Of a stretch of DNA of 51,506 nt, positions 34,330 to 42,279 are shown one piece after another; within the stretch, counting starts at the first letter, position 1, and the number at the start of each line of letters is the position of its first letter. The notes below the pieces were generated by a model. That model was not told the DNA's origin and ran no database searches. It was given only the letters and a program-made list of their open reading frames with translations. The position numbers and the translations under genes are program-made. Location: assembly GCA_903870275.1 (NCBI GenBank), contig CAIQCK010000108.1, positions 1 to 51,506 on the forward strand. The letters are read 5' to 3'. Origin of the DNA: an uncultured bacterium. Lineage in GTDB: Bacteria > Verrucomicrobiota > Verrucomicrobiia > CAIQCK01.

Positions 34330-35006
34330 CGTCGTGCCTCCTGGAGCAAATCTTCGATGACTTTGCCCGCTGTAACAGCATCCGCAGCCCACGTGTCGGC
34401 GCCGACGGTCTTGAAGATCTGGGGATGAAAACGAAACGGCGCGCCCCCGACAATAATCTTGATGCTGTCCTCCAGTTTCCGCTCCTGTAGAATCTGACGC
34501 ACCTTGCGGCAACCGTTTTCTCCGGTGGCTGTATGAATCATCAGAGCCGAAATGCCGATGACCGGCGCCTCGCGGGCCACCGCTTCGTCCACGAAGCGTT
34601 CGGCGGGCACATTCACTCCCAGATCAATGACATCAATCATGCGCGCTTTAAGACATCCGATGACGATTCGTTTCCCAAGCGTGTGCAGATCACCCCAAGC
34701 GGTGCCGATGACCACCCGGCCGACCATTTCCGGGAGCTTCTTGAATTTCGGGATCATCTCCGCGGTTACAGCATCTGCGATCCGGGCGGTCAGGAAATGT
34801 TGGGCCAGGTTGGCGTTGAAGTCTTCGCTGACCGCCTTGATCATCAGATTCATGGTGGGAAGCACCATCTCGAACACCACGTCTTCCGGGGATACTCCCT
34901 GCGCCACGGCATCGTGAACGACCTTGAGCGCGCGATCACGGTCGGAATCGAAGACCGCTTCGTTATACAACTTGATGTGGTCTTGCAGATTCACCGATGT
35001 TTTCAC
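34326..35006 (-). CDS. Corrinoid (B12-binding) protein, MtbC/MtaC-like
   Basis: 226 residues from a GTG at 35006 (no better start in frame). The N-terminal helical cap (about 10-95) is followed by the cobalamin-binding Rossmann domain with WGDLHTLGKRIVIGCL, where DLHTLG is the D-x-H-x-x-G motif whose His binds cobalt, then VIDLGVNVP, ISALMIHT and IIVGGAPF. Such proteins carry the methyl group between a substrate-specific methyltransferase (not found in this window) and an acceptor enzyme. First gene of the corrinoid operon. Confidence 0.92.
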   Translation of the reverse strand: MKTSVNLQDHIKLYNEAVFDSDRDRALKVVHDAVAQGVSPEDVVFEMVLPTMNLMIKAVSEDFNANLAQHFLTARIADAVTAEMIPKFKKLPEMVGRVVIGTAWGDLHTLGKRIVIGCLKARMIDVIDLGVNVPAERFVDEAVAREAPVIGISALMIHTATGENGCRKVRQILQERKLEDSIKIIVGGAPFRFHPQIFKTVGADTWAADAVTAGKVIEDLLQEARR

Positions 35007-35484
35007 TCCATCAGTTCAGCGCCATCTTGCCAGTGTTTTTTACACCAGTCCGCGACTTGGACGGCCTGGGGGGAATTGCGCGCGCTACAGCGGCGCATTG
35101 TAACCGCCTGTCATATGGGAGTCTCGCCAACAACTCCGCGTTGGCAATGGAGTCCTCTGCCCGCAGAATAACGCAGGAGCGTGTTCATAGATTTTTTCGC
35201 CCCATCGGTGAAAATACGAGCTTCGATTTGGGCTCAGAATGGCCTACGAACTTGCATACCACTCTACAGCAGAAAGATTTTTTAGCGAGCTTTTTATCGT
35301 GGGGGGATGTAGGGTAAATTCATTCAAAGTTTTGGCTTGGCGTTTCTCTTGTGTAGGTCTCGGCGGCGGGGGAGGGAAGAAGCAGCAAGACATGCGTCCC
35401 GCCTGTGCAGTCGCTGTCCCTAAGGACAGACAGAAAAGATGCCTGTCCTATTTTGGCGGGATCCTTGAAGCGCCTTCACCCCTC
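35007..35484. other. Intergenic stretch of 478 bp
   Basis: No credible gene. A G-rich run (GGCGGCGGGGGAGGGAAG) lies near 35360, and repeat-like DNA with CTGTCC and GGACAG strings and a GCCTGTCC lies at about 35394-35462. The promoter of the corrinoid operon must be in the part near 35007, but no clear boxes are visible. Confidence 0.5.
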
Positions 35485-36828
35485 TCAGCGGTGGCCGCCT
35501 CCACCACCGTGGAAACCTCCGCCGCCACCGCCAACGCTGGAATGGTATGTGGATACAGGGGCTTGGTAACTTCGGCCGCCGCTATAACCGTAGTTGGCAG
35601 GCGGCGGGGCGGGCGCGGCATAGGTCACGCGATAGTTCGGCGCAAGGGCGGAGGTGTAACTATGAGCCGCTGGCGCTGATGAGTGGTAGTAACTGGACGC
35701 CGTGTGGGTATTGGCGCTGGCACCGGAGGGGTGCCACGGGATGGTGAGTTCCCGGCCCTGATAGGTGGCCGTGTTGGCCCCGGACGTAATGATTACGCGC
35801 GATCCAAACGACGCGCCCCCGTTTGCGCTCGTCGCGGCAAGTGCGGCCCCATGAAATGTGCCGGCATCCGGCGCAACGGTGGACCGACCGGCAAAACTGG
35901 CGCGGGCCGAAGACGTCACTGCCACGCTGGGCGTTGTCGTTGAGCCGAAGAAGCCGGCCCTGCCGGCCCGATCATGGAACCAGGTTCCGTGCCCGCCCCA
36001 AGCGCTAATCCAATGATGGTCGTGAAAACACCCGAAGGCGAACACTCCTCCGCAGAGGAAAAAGTTGCAACCGTAGAAGAAACCGCCCGGCCACCACCAA
36101 TACCACGGCCAGTAATCAACCCAGCCGGGTCCCCAATCGCTGTAGAATTCCGCCGGATAATAATCCGGCGGAGGCGGAGCGTAGGCATACGGTCCGGCGT
36201 CGGTCGGCGGGACCGGTTGCGTGGCGTTGCCCGGCGGCGGCTGCTGGCCGGCCACGGCAGGTTCTCCACCGCTGGTTTGCTGGGCGTAGGCTTTCCGGGC
36301 CGCGTTGTAGGCGTCCGTGAACGGGGGACGGTTGCCGATGAGGCCGCGGACTCTGGCGATGCCCGAACGGCAGGTGTCGGGCAGATTGGTCTGGATGCCC
36401 TTGGCATCATACCAAGCGACGATTTCGCCCGCCGTGCGTTGCACGAACGGGTGTTCGGGCGCGCACTGGCTCGCGAGGGTGATTGCGGAAATCGCCCCCG
36501 GCATATCCGTGCGGCGCGCGTCCACGTGGGCGACGACGCCCCACGCCAGACCGTTATGGGCGTCGAGACTGGTAAGAAGTTGGGCCTGGTGATACGCCAG
36601 TTCAGGCAGACCGAAGTCCACCATGCGCGTCACGTAGGCGTTGTGCAAAGTGATGTTGTTGGGATCTGCGGCAAACCCGCTGGCGTAAGCAGACACCGCG
36701 GCCGAAGGGTCGGCTGCCTGTTGGATTGCTTGGACTGCTGCGGTGACATCGGGCGCCGTATCGGCTCAAGTCGTTGCCAACCCCCACCCACAAATCAAAC
36801 AACCGATTGTGGCGGTCAAGGTTTTCAT
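35485..36828 (-). pseudogene. Secreted paralogue family, copy 2, broken by TGA in the signal peptide
   Basis: Homology to copy 3 starts at ATG 36828 (MKTLTATIGC, matching MKTLAATIGC), but codon 21 is TGA (36768-36766) where copy 3 has TGG (TTTWADT). From codon 22 the frame is open for the rest of the protein; a GTG at 36696 could restart translation but would leave no signal peptide. The remainder is well conserved: helical domain (LPELAYHQAQLLTSLDAHNGLAWGVV in part), Pro-rich linker, the Trp/Tyr-rich WVDYWPWYWWWPGG segment, Ser/Thr-rich part and a short Gly/His end (GGGFHGGGGGHR). Its promoter is kept but the operator-like palindrome is degraded. Confidence 0.75.
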
Positions 36829-36860
36829 GGACTTGGACTCCAAAATGTTCCATACTCAAA

Positions 36861-36915
36861 TAACCATTTAGTTACTTACTGCAACTCACTATACTCCCGT
36901 TCGCGCAAGAGTCAA
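36861..36915 (-). promoter_or_regulatory. Promoter of copy 2 with decayed palindrome
   Basis: Read on the minus strand: TTGACT (36915-36910), 16 bases, TATAGT (36893-36888). Downstream, TAACCATTTAGTTA (36861-36874) is a shortened, imperfect version of the copy 3 palindrome. Confidence 0.6.
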
Positions 36916-37012
36916 ACGATGGGTGCGACAATATTTCACGACGGGTCGTGGAATGTTCCGGCAGGGCCAATGGCTGGCGGCAGGTGAAGAGTATGGAGTG
37001 GCTTCATTTGCC

Positions 37013-38566
37013 TCAGCGATGCCCGCCGCCGCCATGGCCGCCACCTCCTCCGCCGCCATGGGAACCGCCTCCTCCGCCGCCATGGGAACCGCCTCCTCCG
37101 CCACCATGGGAACCGCCTCCTCCGCCACCGTGGAAGCCGCCACCGCCGCCATGGCCGCCACCTCCGCCACCGTGGAAGCCGCCGCCGCTATGCCAGCCAC
37201 CACTACGGCCACCGCCATCATGCGAGCTACTGCCTCCGTGCCAACCACCGCCACCACCGCCACCGGCCGATTCACTATCGCTGTTGGTATGATTCGAGAA
37301 TACCTGCAATTGGAGAATTCGGCCGCCGTTGGAAGCACTGCTGCTCTCGCGCGATGTGGCGGACATGCCATGGGACTCGCGGTCGTTCGACGCAAGCGCG
37401 GACGAGTTGCCATGGTCCGCTACGTGCGGTGTGTGGTAGAAAGCGGTTGCCGCATGAGTGTTGGCGTGAGCGTTGGCGCTGGCGCCGCCGGACTGCCATG
37501 AAATGGCGAGTTCGTGCCCCCGATGGGTGGACGTGTTGTCTCCGGAGGCAAGCGCCAGGCGCGAGCCGGACCCCTCGCCTTGGTTTGCCCCTGTCGAGGC
37601 GAGTGTGGCCACATGGATCTGGCCGGCAGCCGGGACGCCGGTGAAATGGCTGGCAAAGGCCGCTCGGGATGAAGCCGCGACGGTTGCGCCGGGTCGCGGC
37701 ACGCCGCCGAAGAAGACAGGACGGCCAGCCGCGTTATGATGCCAGGTTCCGTGCTCGCACCAGGCGGTGTTAAAATGATGGTGGTGAAAACAGTTGAACG
37801 CCAGCACTCGATGGCACGGAGAGAAGTGGCAACCGAAGAAGCCGCCGCATGGCCACCACCAATACCACGGCCAGTAATCAACCCAGTCCGGACCCCAGTC
37901 GCTGTAGATGTCGGCAGGATCATAAGTCGGCGGCGGGGGAGGGGAGCTGGCATACGGTCCGGAGTCGGCCGGCGGCGTCGGCTGACCGTCCACAGCGGGT
38001 TCGGCGGCGTTGGTTTGCTCGGCGTAGGCTCTTCGGGCTGCGTTGTAGGCATCGGTGAACGCCAGACGGTTGGTCATGACCGCGCGGGTTTTGGCGATGC
38101 CTGCGCGGCAGTCTTCGGACATGTAGGCCTGGGCGCCTTTGGCATCATACCAAGCGAGAACCTCGCCGGCCGTGTGTTGCACAAACGGGTGTTCGGGCGA
38201 GGACTGGGCCGCGAGGGTGATCGCGGAAATCGCTCCCGGCATGTCCGTGCGGCGGGCGTTCACATGCGCCACGACGCCCCACGCCAGACCGTTGTGGGTA
38301 TCGAGACTGACAAGCAGTTGGGCCTGGTGATACGCCAGCTCGGGCAGACCGAAGTCCACCATGCGCGTCACGTAGGCGTTATGCAGAACGACGTTGGTTC
38401 GATCCGCGGCAAACCCGCTGGCGTAAGCGGACACGGCGGCCGACGGGTCGGATGCCTGTTGGATGCCTTGGACTGCGGTGGCGGCGTCGAGCGCCGTATC
38501 AGCCCAAGTTGTCGTCAACCCCCACTCACAAACCGCACAACCGATTGTGGCTGCCAAGGTTTTCAT
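37013..38566 (-). CDS. Secreted Trp-rich/Gly-His-rich protein (intact copy 3)
   Basis: 517 residues, ATG 38566. Signal peptide to about TTTWADT. Residues about 40-200 form a helical, tetratricopeptide-like domain (LPELAYHQAQLLVSLDTHNGLAWG in part, FTDAYNAARRAYAEQ). Then a Pro-rich linker, a short aromatic segment (DWVDYWPWYWWWPCGGFFGC), Ser/Thr/Ala-rich sequence, and a tail of over 80 residues of Gly, His and Ser (repeats of GGGGGSHGG). Known His/Gly-rich tails bind metals, but this is inference; the aromatic segment may attach to the membrane or cell surface. No family recognised. Intact relative of two broken genes (7611, 36828). Confidence 0.75.
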   Translation of the reverse strand: MKTLAATIGCAVCEWGLTTTWADTALDAATAVQGIQQASDPSAAVSAYASGFAADRTNVVLHNAYVTRMVDFGLPELAYHQAQLLVSLDTHNGLAWGVVAHVNARRTDMPGAISAITLAAQSSPEHPFVQHTAGEVLAWYDAKGAQAYMSEDCRAGIAKTRAVMTNRLAFTDAYNAARRAYAEQTNAAEPAVDGQPTPPADSGPYASSPPPPPTYDPADIYSDWGPDWVDYWPWYWWWPCGGFFGCHFSPCHRVLAFNCFHHHHFNTAWCEHGTWHHNAAGRPVFFGGVPRPGATVAASSRAAFASHFTGVPAAGQIHVATLASTGANQGEGSGSRLALASGDNTSTHRGHELAISWQSGGASANAHANTHAATAFYHTPHVADHGNSSALASNDRESHGMSATSRESSSASNGGRILQLQVFSNHTNSDSESAGGGGGGGWHGGSSSHDGGGRSGGWHSGGGFHGGGGGGHGGGGGFHGGGGGGSHGGGGGGSHGGGGGGSHGGGGGGGHGGGGHR

Positions 38567-38598
38567 GGTCTCGGACTCCTTTTCGTTTCATTCTTAAA

Positions 38599-38657
38599 TA
38601 ACTAACCAGTTAGTTACTTAACACGACTCACTATACCCCCGGGCGCGTAAATGTCAA
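38599..38657 (-). promoter_or_regulatory. Sigma-70-type promoter and operator-like palindrome of copy 3
   Basis: Minus strand: TTGACA (38657-38652), 16-base spacer, TATAGT (38635-38630). About seven bases beyond the expected start site is a perfect palindrome, TAACTAAC-CA-GTTAGTTA (38599-38616), which would place a bound repressor over early transcribed DNA. The start codon is 33 bases further on. Confidence 0.7.
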
Positions 38658-38739
38658 CAGGTCCGGTGAAAATATTTCACCCCGGTTCCGGGACTGTCAG
38701 GACTATCTAACACCCCCGATGGCGGGCGCGTTGGGTTGC

Positions 38740-38790
38740 GTAGAACGGACTTTCAGCCCGTTGCCGAACGGATGTGGACATCCGTTCTAC
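38740..38790. repeat. Inverted repeat GTAGAACGGA / TCCGTTCTAC
   Basis: Ten-base perfect arms at 38740-38749 and 38781-38790, with further pairing inside (AACGG, CATCCG). A second short hairpin, GAGACAGA-C-TCTGTCTC, is at 38809-38825. Both lie between the Prc-type protease gene and copy 3 and may act as terminators or are interspersed repeats. Confidence 0.55.
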
Positions 38791-38891
38791 GGCGGCGAAG
38801 CGCGTGTTGAGACAGACTCTGTCTCGGTAGGACCAGCGCCCGGCGGCAAACGCCGGCAGGGCCGGACGAGAGTGCCGCGGTAGAAGTAGAA

Positions 38892-39024
38892 GGTGGATTG
38901 CGACCACCGGGCGCGATGACTGGGGACGCAGGAGAAAGAGGGTGCGAGTGAAAAGTGAGAAGCCCAACTCAAACACCCTGCCTGCGCTTCTCAACAGCTA
39001 TCGCGCCGAAGGTCGCGATCCACC
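38892..39024. repeat. Palindrome-ended 133-bp element, copy A
   Basis: Ends are imperfect inverted repeats of about 26 bp (left GGTGGATTGCGACCACCGGG; right ends GGTCGCGATCCACC). The interior matches copy B (45563-45694) in reverse orientation, with shared strings GACGCAGG, TGAAAAGTG and CGCTTCTCAAC. On the + strand it can encode KSEKPNSNTLPALLNSYRA, related to the peptide of copy B. Confidence 0.7.
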
Positions 39025-39030
39025 TCGCCG

Positions 39031-39183
39031 CTAAACGGCATTGGGAGGTTCATGAAAAGTTTCGAGCTGCAATTTGAGACGCCAACCAGGCGATGAGGCG
39101 GCGGTCGCAGCCGTTGGTGTCCCGGCTTCAGGTAGTTCGTCCTCTGGCGACAGCCGCCTAATGGCGGGACGCCAGCGTGTCAC
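39031..39183 (-). CDS. Doubtful 50-residue ORF beside element A
   Basis: A GTG at 39183 opens 50 codons to TAG (39033-39031), including LSPEDELPEAGTPTAATAAS. On the opposite strand, GGGAGG precedes ATG 39052 and a 14-codon frame (MKSFELQFETPTRR). Neither has other support. The stretch may be part of a dispersed repeat rather than a gene. Confidence 0.2.
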   Translation of the reverse strand: MTRWRPAIRRLSPEDELPEAGTPTAATAASSPGWRLKLQLETFHEPPNAV

Positions 39184-39220
39184 ATGCAAGGCTCGTGGAA
39201 TGCCGCGCGGGACGGCGAAC

Positions 39221-41398
39221 TTAATGCGACGACGGCGTGGCGGCGACGGCGGTGCCGGACTGGGACGGGGTCATTGAGGCCAGATCGCCGACGATGGCGA
39301 GGGATTCTTTCAGGACCGGATCGCTGGCCGGCTCTTTGGCGTCGATTTCCTCGTCGGCGTCGCTGTCGTCGTTCATGTCATGCGGGGTGGCCGAGGCAGC
39401 CGGGGCGGCGGCCGGAGCGGCGACGGCGACGACGGCGTTGGTGGCGGAGACGGTGAATTCCGTGAATTTCAACGCGGGCGTTTTCCGCGCGAGCCGCTCT
39501 TTCTTGCGGTCGGCGAGGCGGTCGGCGTCGGTCTTTTTCTCGCTGAGGCGCTGGGCCTGGTTGAGGGAGATGGAGCCTTGCTTGATCTGCCGGGTCAGGC
39601 GGGCGATGTCCTCGTTAAGGTAGGTGAACTCGGGGTCGGTGGCGACGCGCAGCAGCGAACGCTGGCGCAACTCGGTGAGCCTGCCGTTGAAGACGCCGCA
39701 ATTCTGGTGCGGCGCGGGCTGCACCTCGTCGTAGGCCATGGCGTTGTTGAGCGAGGACTCGCCGACATCGCGCGCGTCGTAAAGCGAGGGGAAGATGATG
39801 TCGGGGATGACGCCCCGGTTCTGCGTGGAGCCGCCGGCGACGCGGTAGAACTTTTGGGTTGTCAGCTTGAGCGCGCCGGGATTGGGAATGTCCTTGTCGG
39901 GAAGCCACGCGGAGAGCGAGAGCATCGTCTGGACGGTGCCCTTGCCGAAAGTCTTGCTGTCGCCGACGACGAGGGCGCGGCCGTAGTCCTGCATGGCGGC
40001 AGCAAAGATTTCAGAGGCGGAGGCGCTGACGTGGCTGACGAGCACCACCAGCGGCCCGTCGTAGGCGACAGCCGGGTCCTCGTCGCGCAGCACCTGAATG
40101 CGCTGGCGCGGGTCCTTGATCTGGACGACTGGCCCTTCCTTGATGAACAGGCCGGCCAGCGACACGGCCTCGTCGAGCAGGCCGCCGCCGTTGCGGCGCA
40201 GGTCAAGCACGATGCCGTTGACGTGTTGCGTCTTGAGTTGTTCGATCAACGCGGCAACGTCGTGCGTGCTGCTGACGCCGTCGTTATCGCCGTTGCGTAG
40301 CTTTTCGGTGTCGGCGTAGAACGAGGGCAGATCAATTACGCCGAGCTTGCGCGCCGGCGCGCCGTTGGCGGCGGCGAGGTCCACGACCTTGGCTTTCGCG
40401 CGTTGTTCGGTGAGTTTAACCTCATCGCGGACGATGGTGATGACCTTGCGCACGGAGGAATCGGCGGCGCTGGCGGGAATGACGGTGAGTTTGACCTTGG
40501 TGCCCTTGGCGCCGCGGATGTGCTCCACGACCTTGGTGAGTTTCATGTCCATGACATCCACCGGTGCTTGGTCGCCTTCGGCCACGGCGACGATGCGGTC
40601 GTTGGGCTTGAGGCGCTTGTCGAGGTCGGCGGGGCCGCCCGGCACGAGGCTGACGATCTTGGCGTAGCCGTCCTCCGAGCGCAGCACGGCGCCGATGCCG
40701 AACAGGGACATGCGCATGCCGATTTCGAAGTCCTTTAACTGCGACGCGCCGAGATAATCGGAGTGCGGATCGTAGGCGTGGCAGAGCGCGTTGAGATAGA
40801 ACTCGAGCACGTCGCCGGAGTCCATCTCGTGCATCGAGCGCAGCATCCGGTCGTAACGGCGGGTGAGGATACGGACGGCTTCGTCGGGCTTGGTCTTGTT
40901 CAACGACTCCTGCAACAAGTCGTATTTGACGCGCTCGCGCCAGAGCTTGGCCCGCTCTGCCTCGTCGGCGGGCCACGGCGCCTTCGTGCGGTCAATCAGG
41001 ATGGTTTCGTTGCCGTCAAATTTCATCGGTTGCTGGAGCGTTTCCTTGGCGAGCGCCACGGCCTGTTCGATGCGCTGCTGGTAGCGGGCGAAGATGTCAA
41101 AGCCAGGCTGCACGTCGCCGGCGCGCGTCCGGTCCACCAGCAGGGGCCGGTAGGCTTCGAATTCCTTCAGGTCGCTTTGCAGGAAGAAAAGCCGGTTGTA
41201 GTCGAGCGACTCGATATAGCGCGTGAGGAACCGCGAGGCGGCTTCCTCGTCGAGCTTGTGGTGGGAATAATGCGCGTGCTCGAACAGTTTGACCGCGAGG
41301 CCGGTGATGGCGCTGGCGTCCGGGGCCGGCTGCAACGGCTTTGCCATCGCCACGGTCGCTGCCAGGCACCATACGATCAAACAAACAAATCGTTTCAT
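39221..41398 (-). CDS. Tail-specific (Prc/CtpA-type) periplasmic protease
   Basis: 725 residues from ATG 41398 with a signal peptide (MKRFVCLIVWCLAATVAMAK). Order: helical N-domain with DEEAASRFLTRYIESLDYNRLFF (in part) as in Prc, PDZ domain with MRMSLFGIGAVLRSEDGYAKIVSLVPGGPA (in part) and LKPNDRIVAV, then the S41 protease domain: GIVLDLRRNGGGLLDEAV, catalytic Ser in VSHVSASASEIFAAAM (about 456-462) and Lys in SKTFGKGTVQ. The C-terminal DUF3340-type part follows, with an Ala-rich, acidic tail (about 660-725) unlike E. coli Prc. Family members trim or degrade periplasmic proteins with non-polar C-termini and affect murein hydrolases. Confidence 0.93.
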   Translation of the reverse strand: MKRFVCLIVWCLAATVAMAKPLQPAPDASAITGLAVKLFEHAHYSHHKLDEEAASRFLTRYIESLDYNRLFFLQSDLKEFEAYRPLLVDRTRAGDVQPGFDIFARYQQRIEQAVALAKETLQQPMKFDGNETILIDRTKAPWPADEAERAKLWRERVKYDLLQESLNKTKPDEAVRILTRRYDRMLRSMHEMDSGDVLEFYLNALCHAYDPHSDYLGASQLKDFEIGMRMSLFGIGAVLRSEDGYAKIVSLVPGGPADLDKRLKPNDRIVAVAEGDQAPVDVMDMKLTKVVEHIRGAKGTKVKLTVIPASAADSSVRKVITIVRDEVKLTEQRAKAKVVDLAAANGAPARKLGVIDLPSFYADTEKLRNGDNDGVSSTHDVAALIEQLKTQHVNGIVLDLRRNGGGLLDEAVSLAGLFIKEGPVVQIKDPRQRIQVLRDEDPAVAYDGPLVVLVSHVSASASEIFAAAMQDYGRALVVGDSKTFGKGTVQTMLSLSAWLPDKDIPNPGALKLTTQKFYRVAGGSTQNRGVIPDIIFPSLYDARDVGESSLNNAMAYDEVQPAPHQNCGVFNGRLTELRQRSLLRVATDPEFTYLNEDIARLTRQIKQGSISLNQAQRLSEKKTDADRLADRKKERLARKTPALKFTEFTVSATNAVVAVAAPAAAPAASATPHDMNDDSDADEEIDAKEPASDPVLKESLAIVGDLASMTPSQSGTAVAATPSSH

Positions 41399-41525
41399 AT
41401 ACAAGGTCTTGCATTGTCGCTCATCGGAGCCCTTCCGGCAAGTCACAACCGTGTGCCGGAAAAAATAGTGGCGAAAAAGTCCTTGCACGCCGCCGCCACC
41501 GGCCCATAGTGGCGCGCCACTAACC

Positions 41526-42158
41526 ATGAATGGCAAAGATCTGGAAGTCTGGACCCTGCAAACCCTCTGCGACGCCGGCATTTTGATGTCCGTCACCACC
41601 TTCGTGCTGCACTCCGGTCGCGGCTACTTCGAGCGCACGGTGCGGCAGCTCCAGGCGAAAATGGCCGAGGAGATGTGGTGGGTGACGTATCTGCTCGTCC
41701 GCGACGCCAGCCTGTTCGGGGCGGTGTTGATTGGGTTCATGCTGTTGAACCCGGACATCATGGCCGACATCAAGATCGGCGTGCCGTTTGTGCCGGTGGC
41801 GACGGTGCTGATGGCGTGGGCGGGCCTCGTGAAGCTGACAAGCCGCGGTCCCGGCGACAGCGCGGCTCAAAGTCGCGCGTCCACGCTGCTCGCGGCCGCC
41901 GCCGCCCTCAACACCATCGGCTTCACGCTGGTGATGGAAGGGCCGGGCGAAGAGTATGCACACGCCAAATGCGCCATCTGGCGGGCGATGGAATCGCTGA
42001 AATCCAATCACAACCCGGAACTGGCGATCTGGACTTTCTACGTTTGCTTTGCGGCGTTGGTCGCGCTGGTGATCGCTTTCGTCCTGAAGTCGCGCCGGCC
42101 GCAATCGGCGGAGGATTCGCCCTTGCCGTATCGGCGCGGTCCGCTGCCGCCTGCCTAG
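41526..42158 (+). CDS. Integral membrane protein, four to five helices
   Basis: 210 residues, divergent from the Prc gene. Hydrophobic segments at about 14-30, 52-75, 85-103, 118-137 and 168-188. The cytoplasmic ends are charged (KLTSRGPGDSAAQSR; KSRRPQSAEDSPLPYRRG). No domain or family is recognised. It lies 121 nt upstream of ispH on the same strand and could be co-transcribed. Confidence 0.7.
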   Translation: MNGKDLEVWTLQTLCDAGILMSVTTFVLHSGRGYFERTVRQLQAKMAEEMWWVTYLLVRDASLFGAVLIGFMLLNPDIMADIKIGVPFVPVATVLMAWAGLVKLTSRGPGDSAAQSRASTLLAAAAALNTIGFTLVMEGPGEEYAHAKCAIWRAMESLKSNHNPELAIWTFYVCFAALVALVIAFVLKSRRPQSAEDSPLPYRRGPLPPA

Positions 42159-42279
42159 CGTTGAGCGCGGGCCGGCCGCAATACCGCCAAAACCAGATGC
42201 GCCATGACGGGCGGGGATGGGTTTTTGGCTGGAAACGAAAGCTTTACGACAGCGCGTTTCGGTGTTACCGGTTCTACCG

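Noticed and set aside
7611..36828. Genetic code with TGA as Trp
   Set aside because: Many intact genes in the window (phosphoesterases, sulfatase, leader ORFs) end in TGA at the expected place, so the standard code applies.
36923..37501. Ala/Thr/Met-rich + strand frame opposite the Gly/His tail
   Set aside because: The repeats are the complement of the Gly/His codons of copy 3, which has the promoter and signal peptide.
39074..39456. Small + strand frames before and over the end of the Prc-type gene
   Set aside because: Arg-rich shadows of the Ala-rich tail of the protease.
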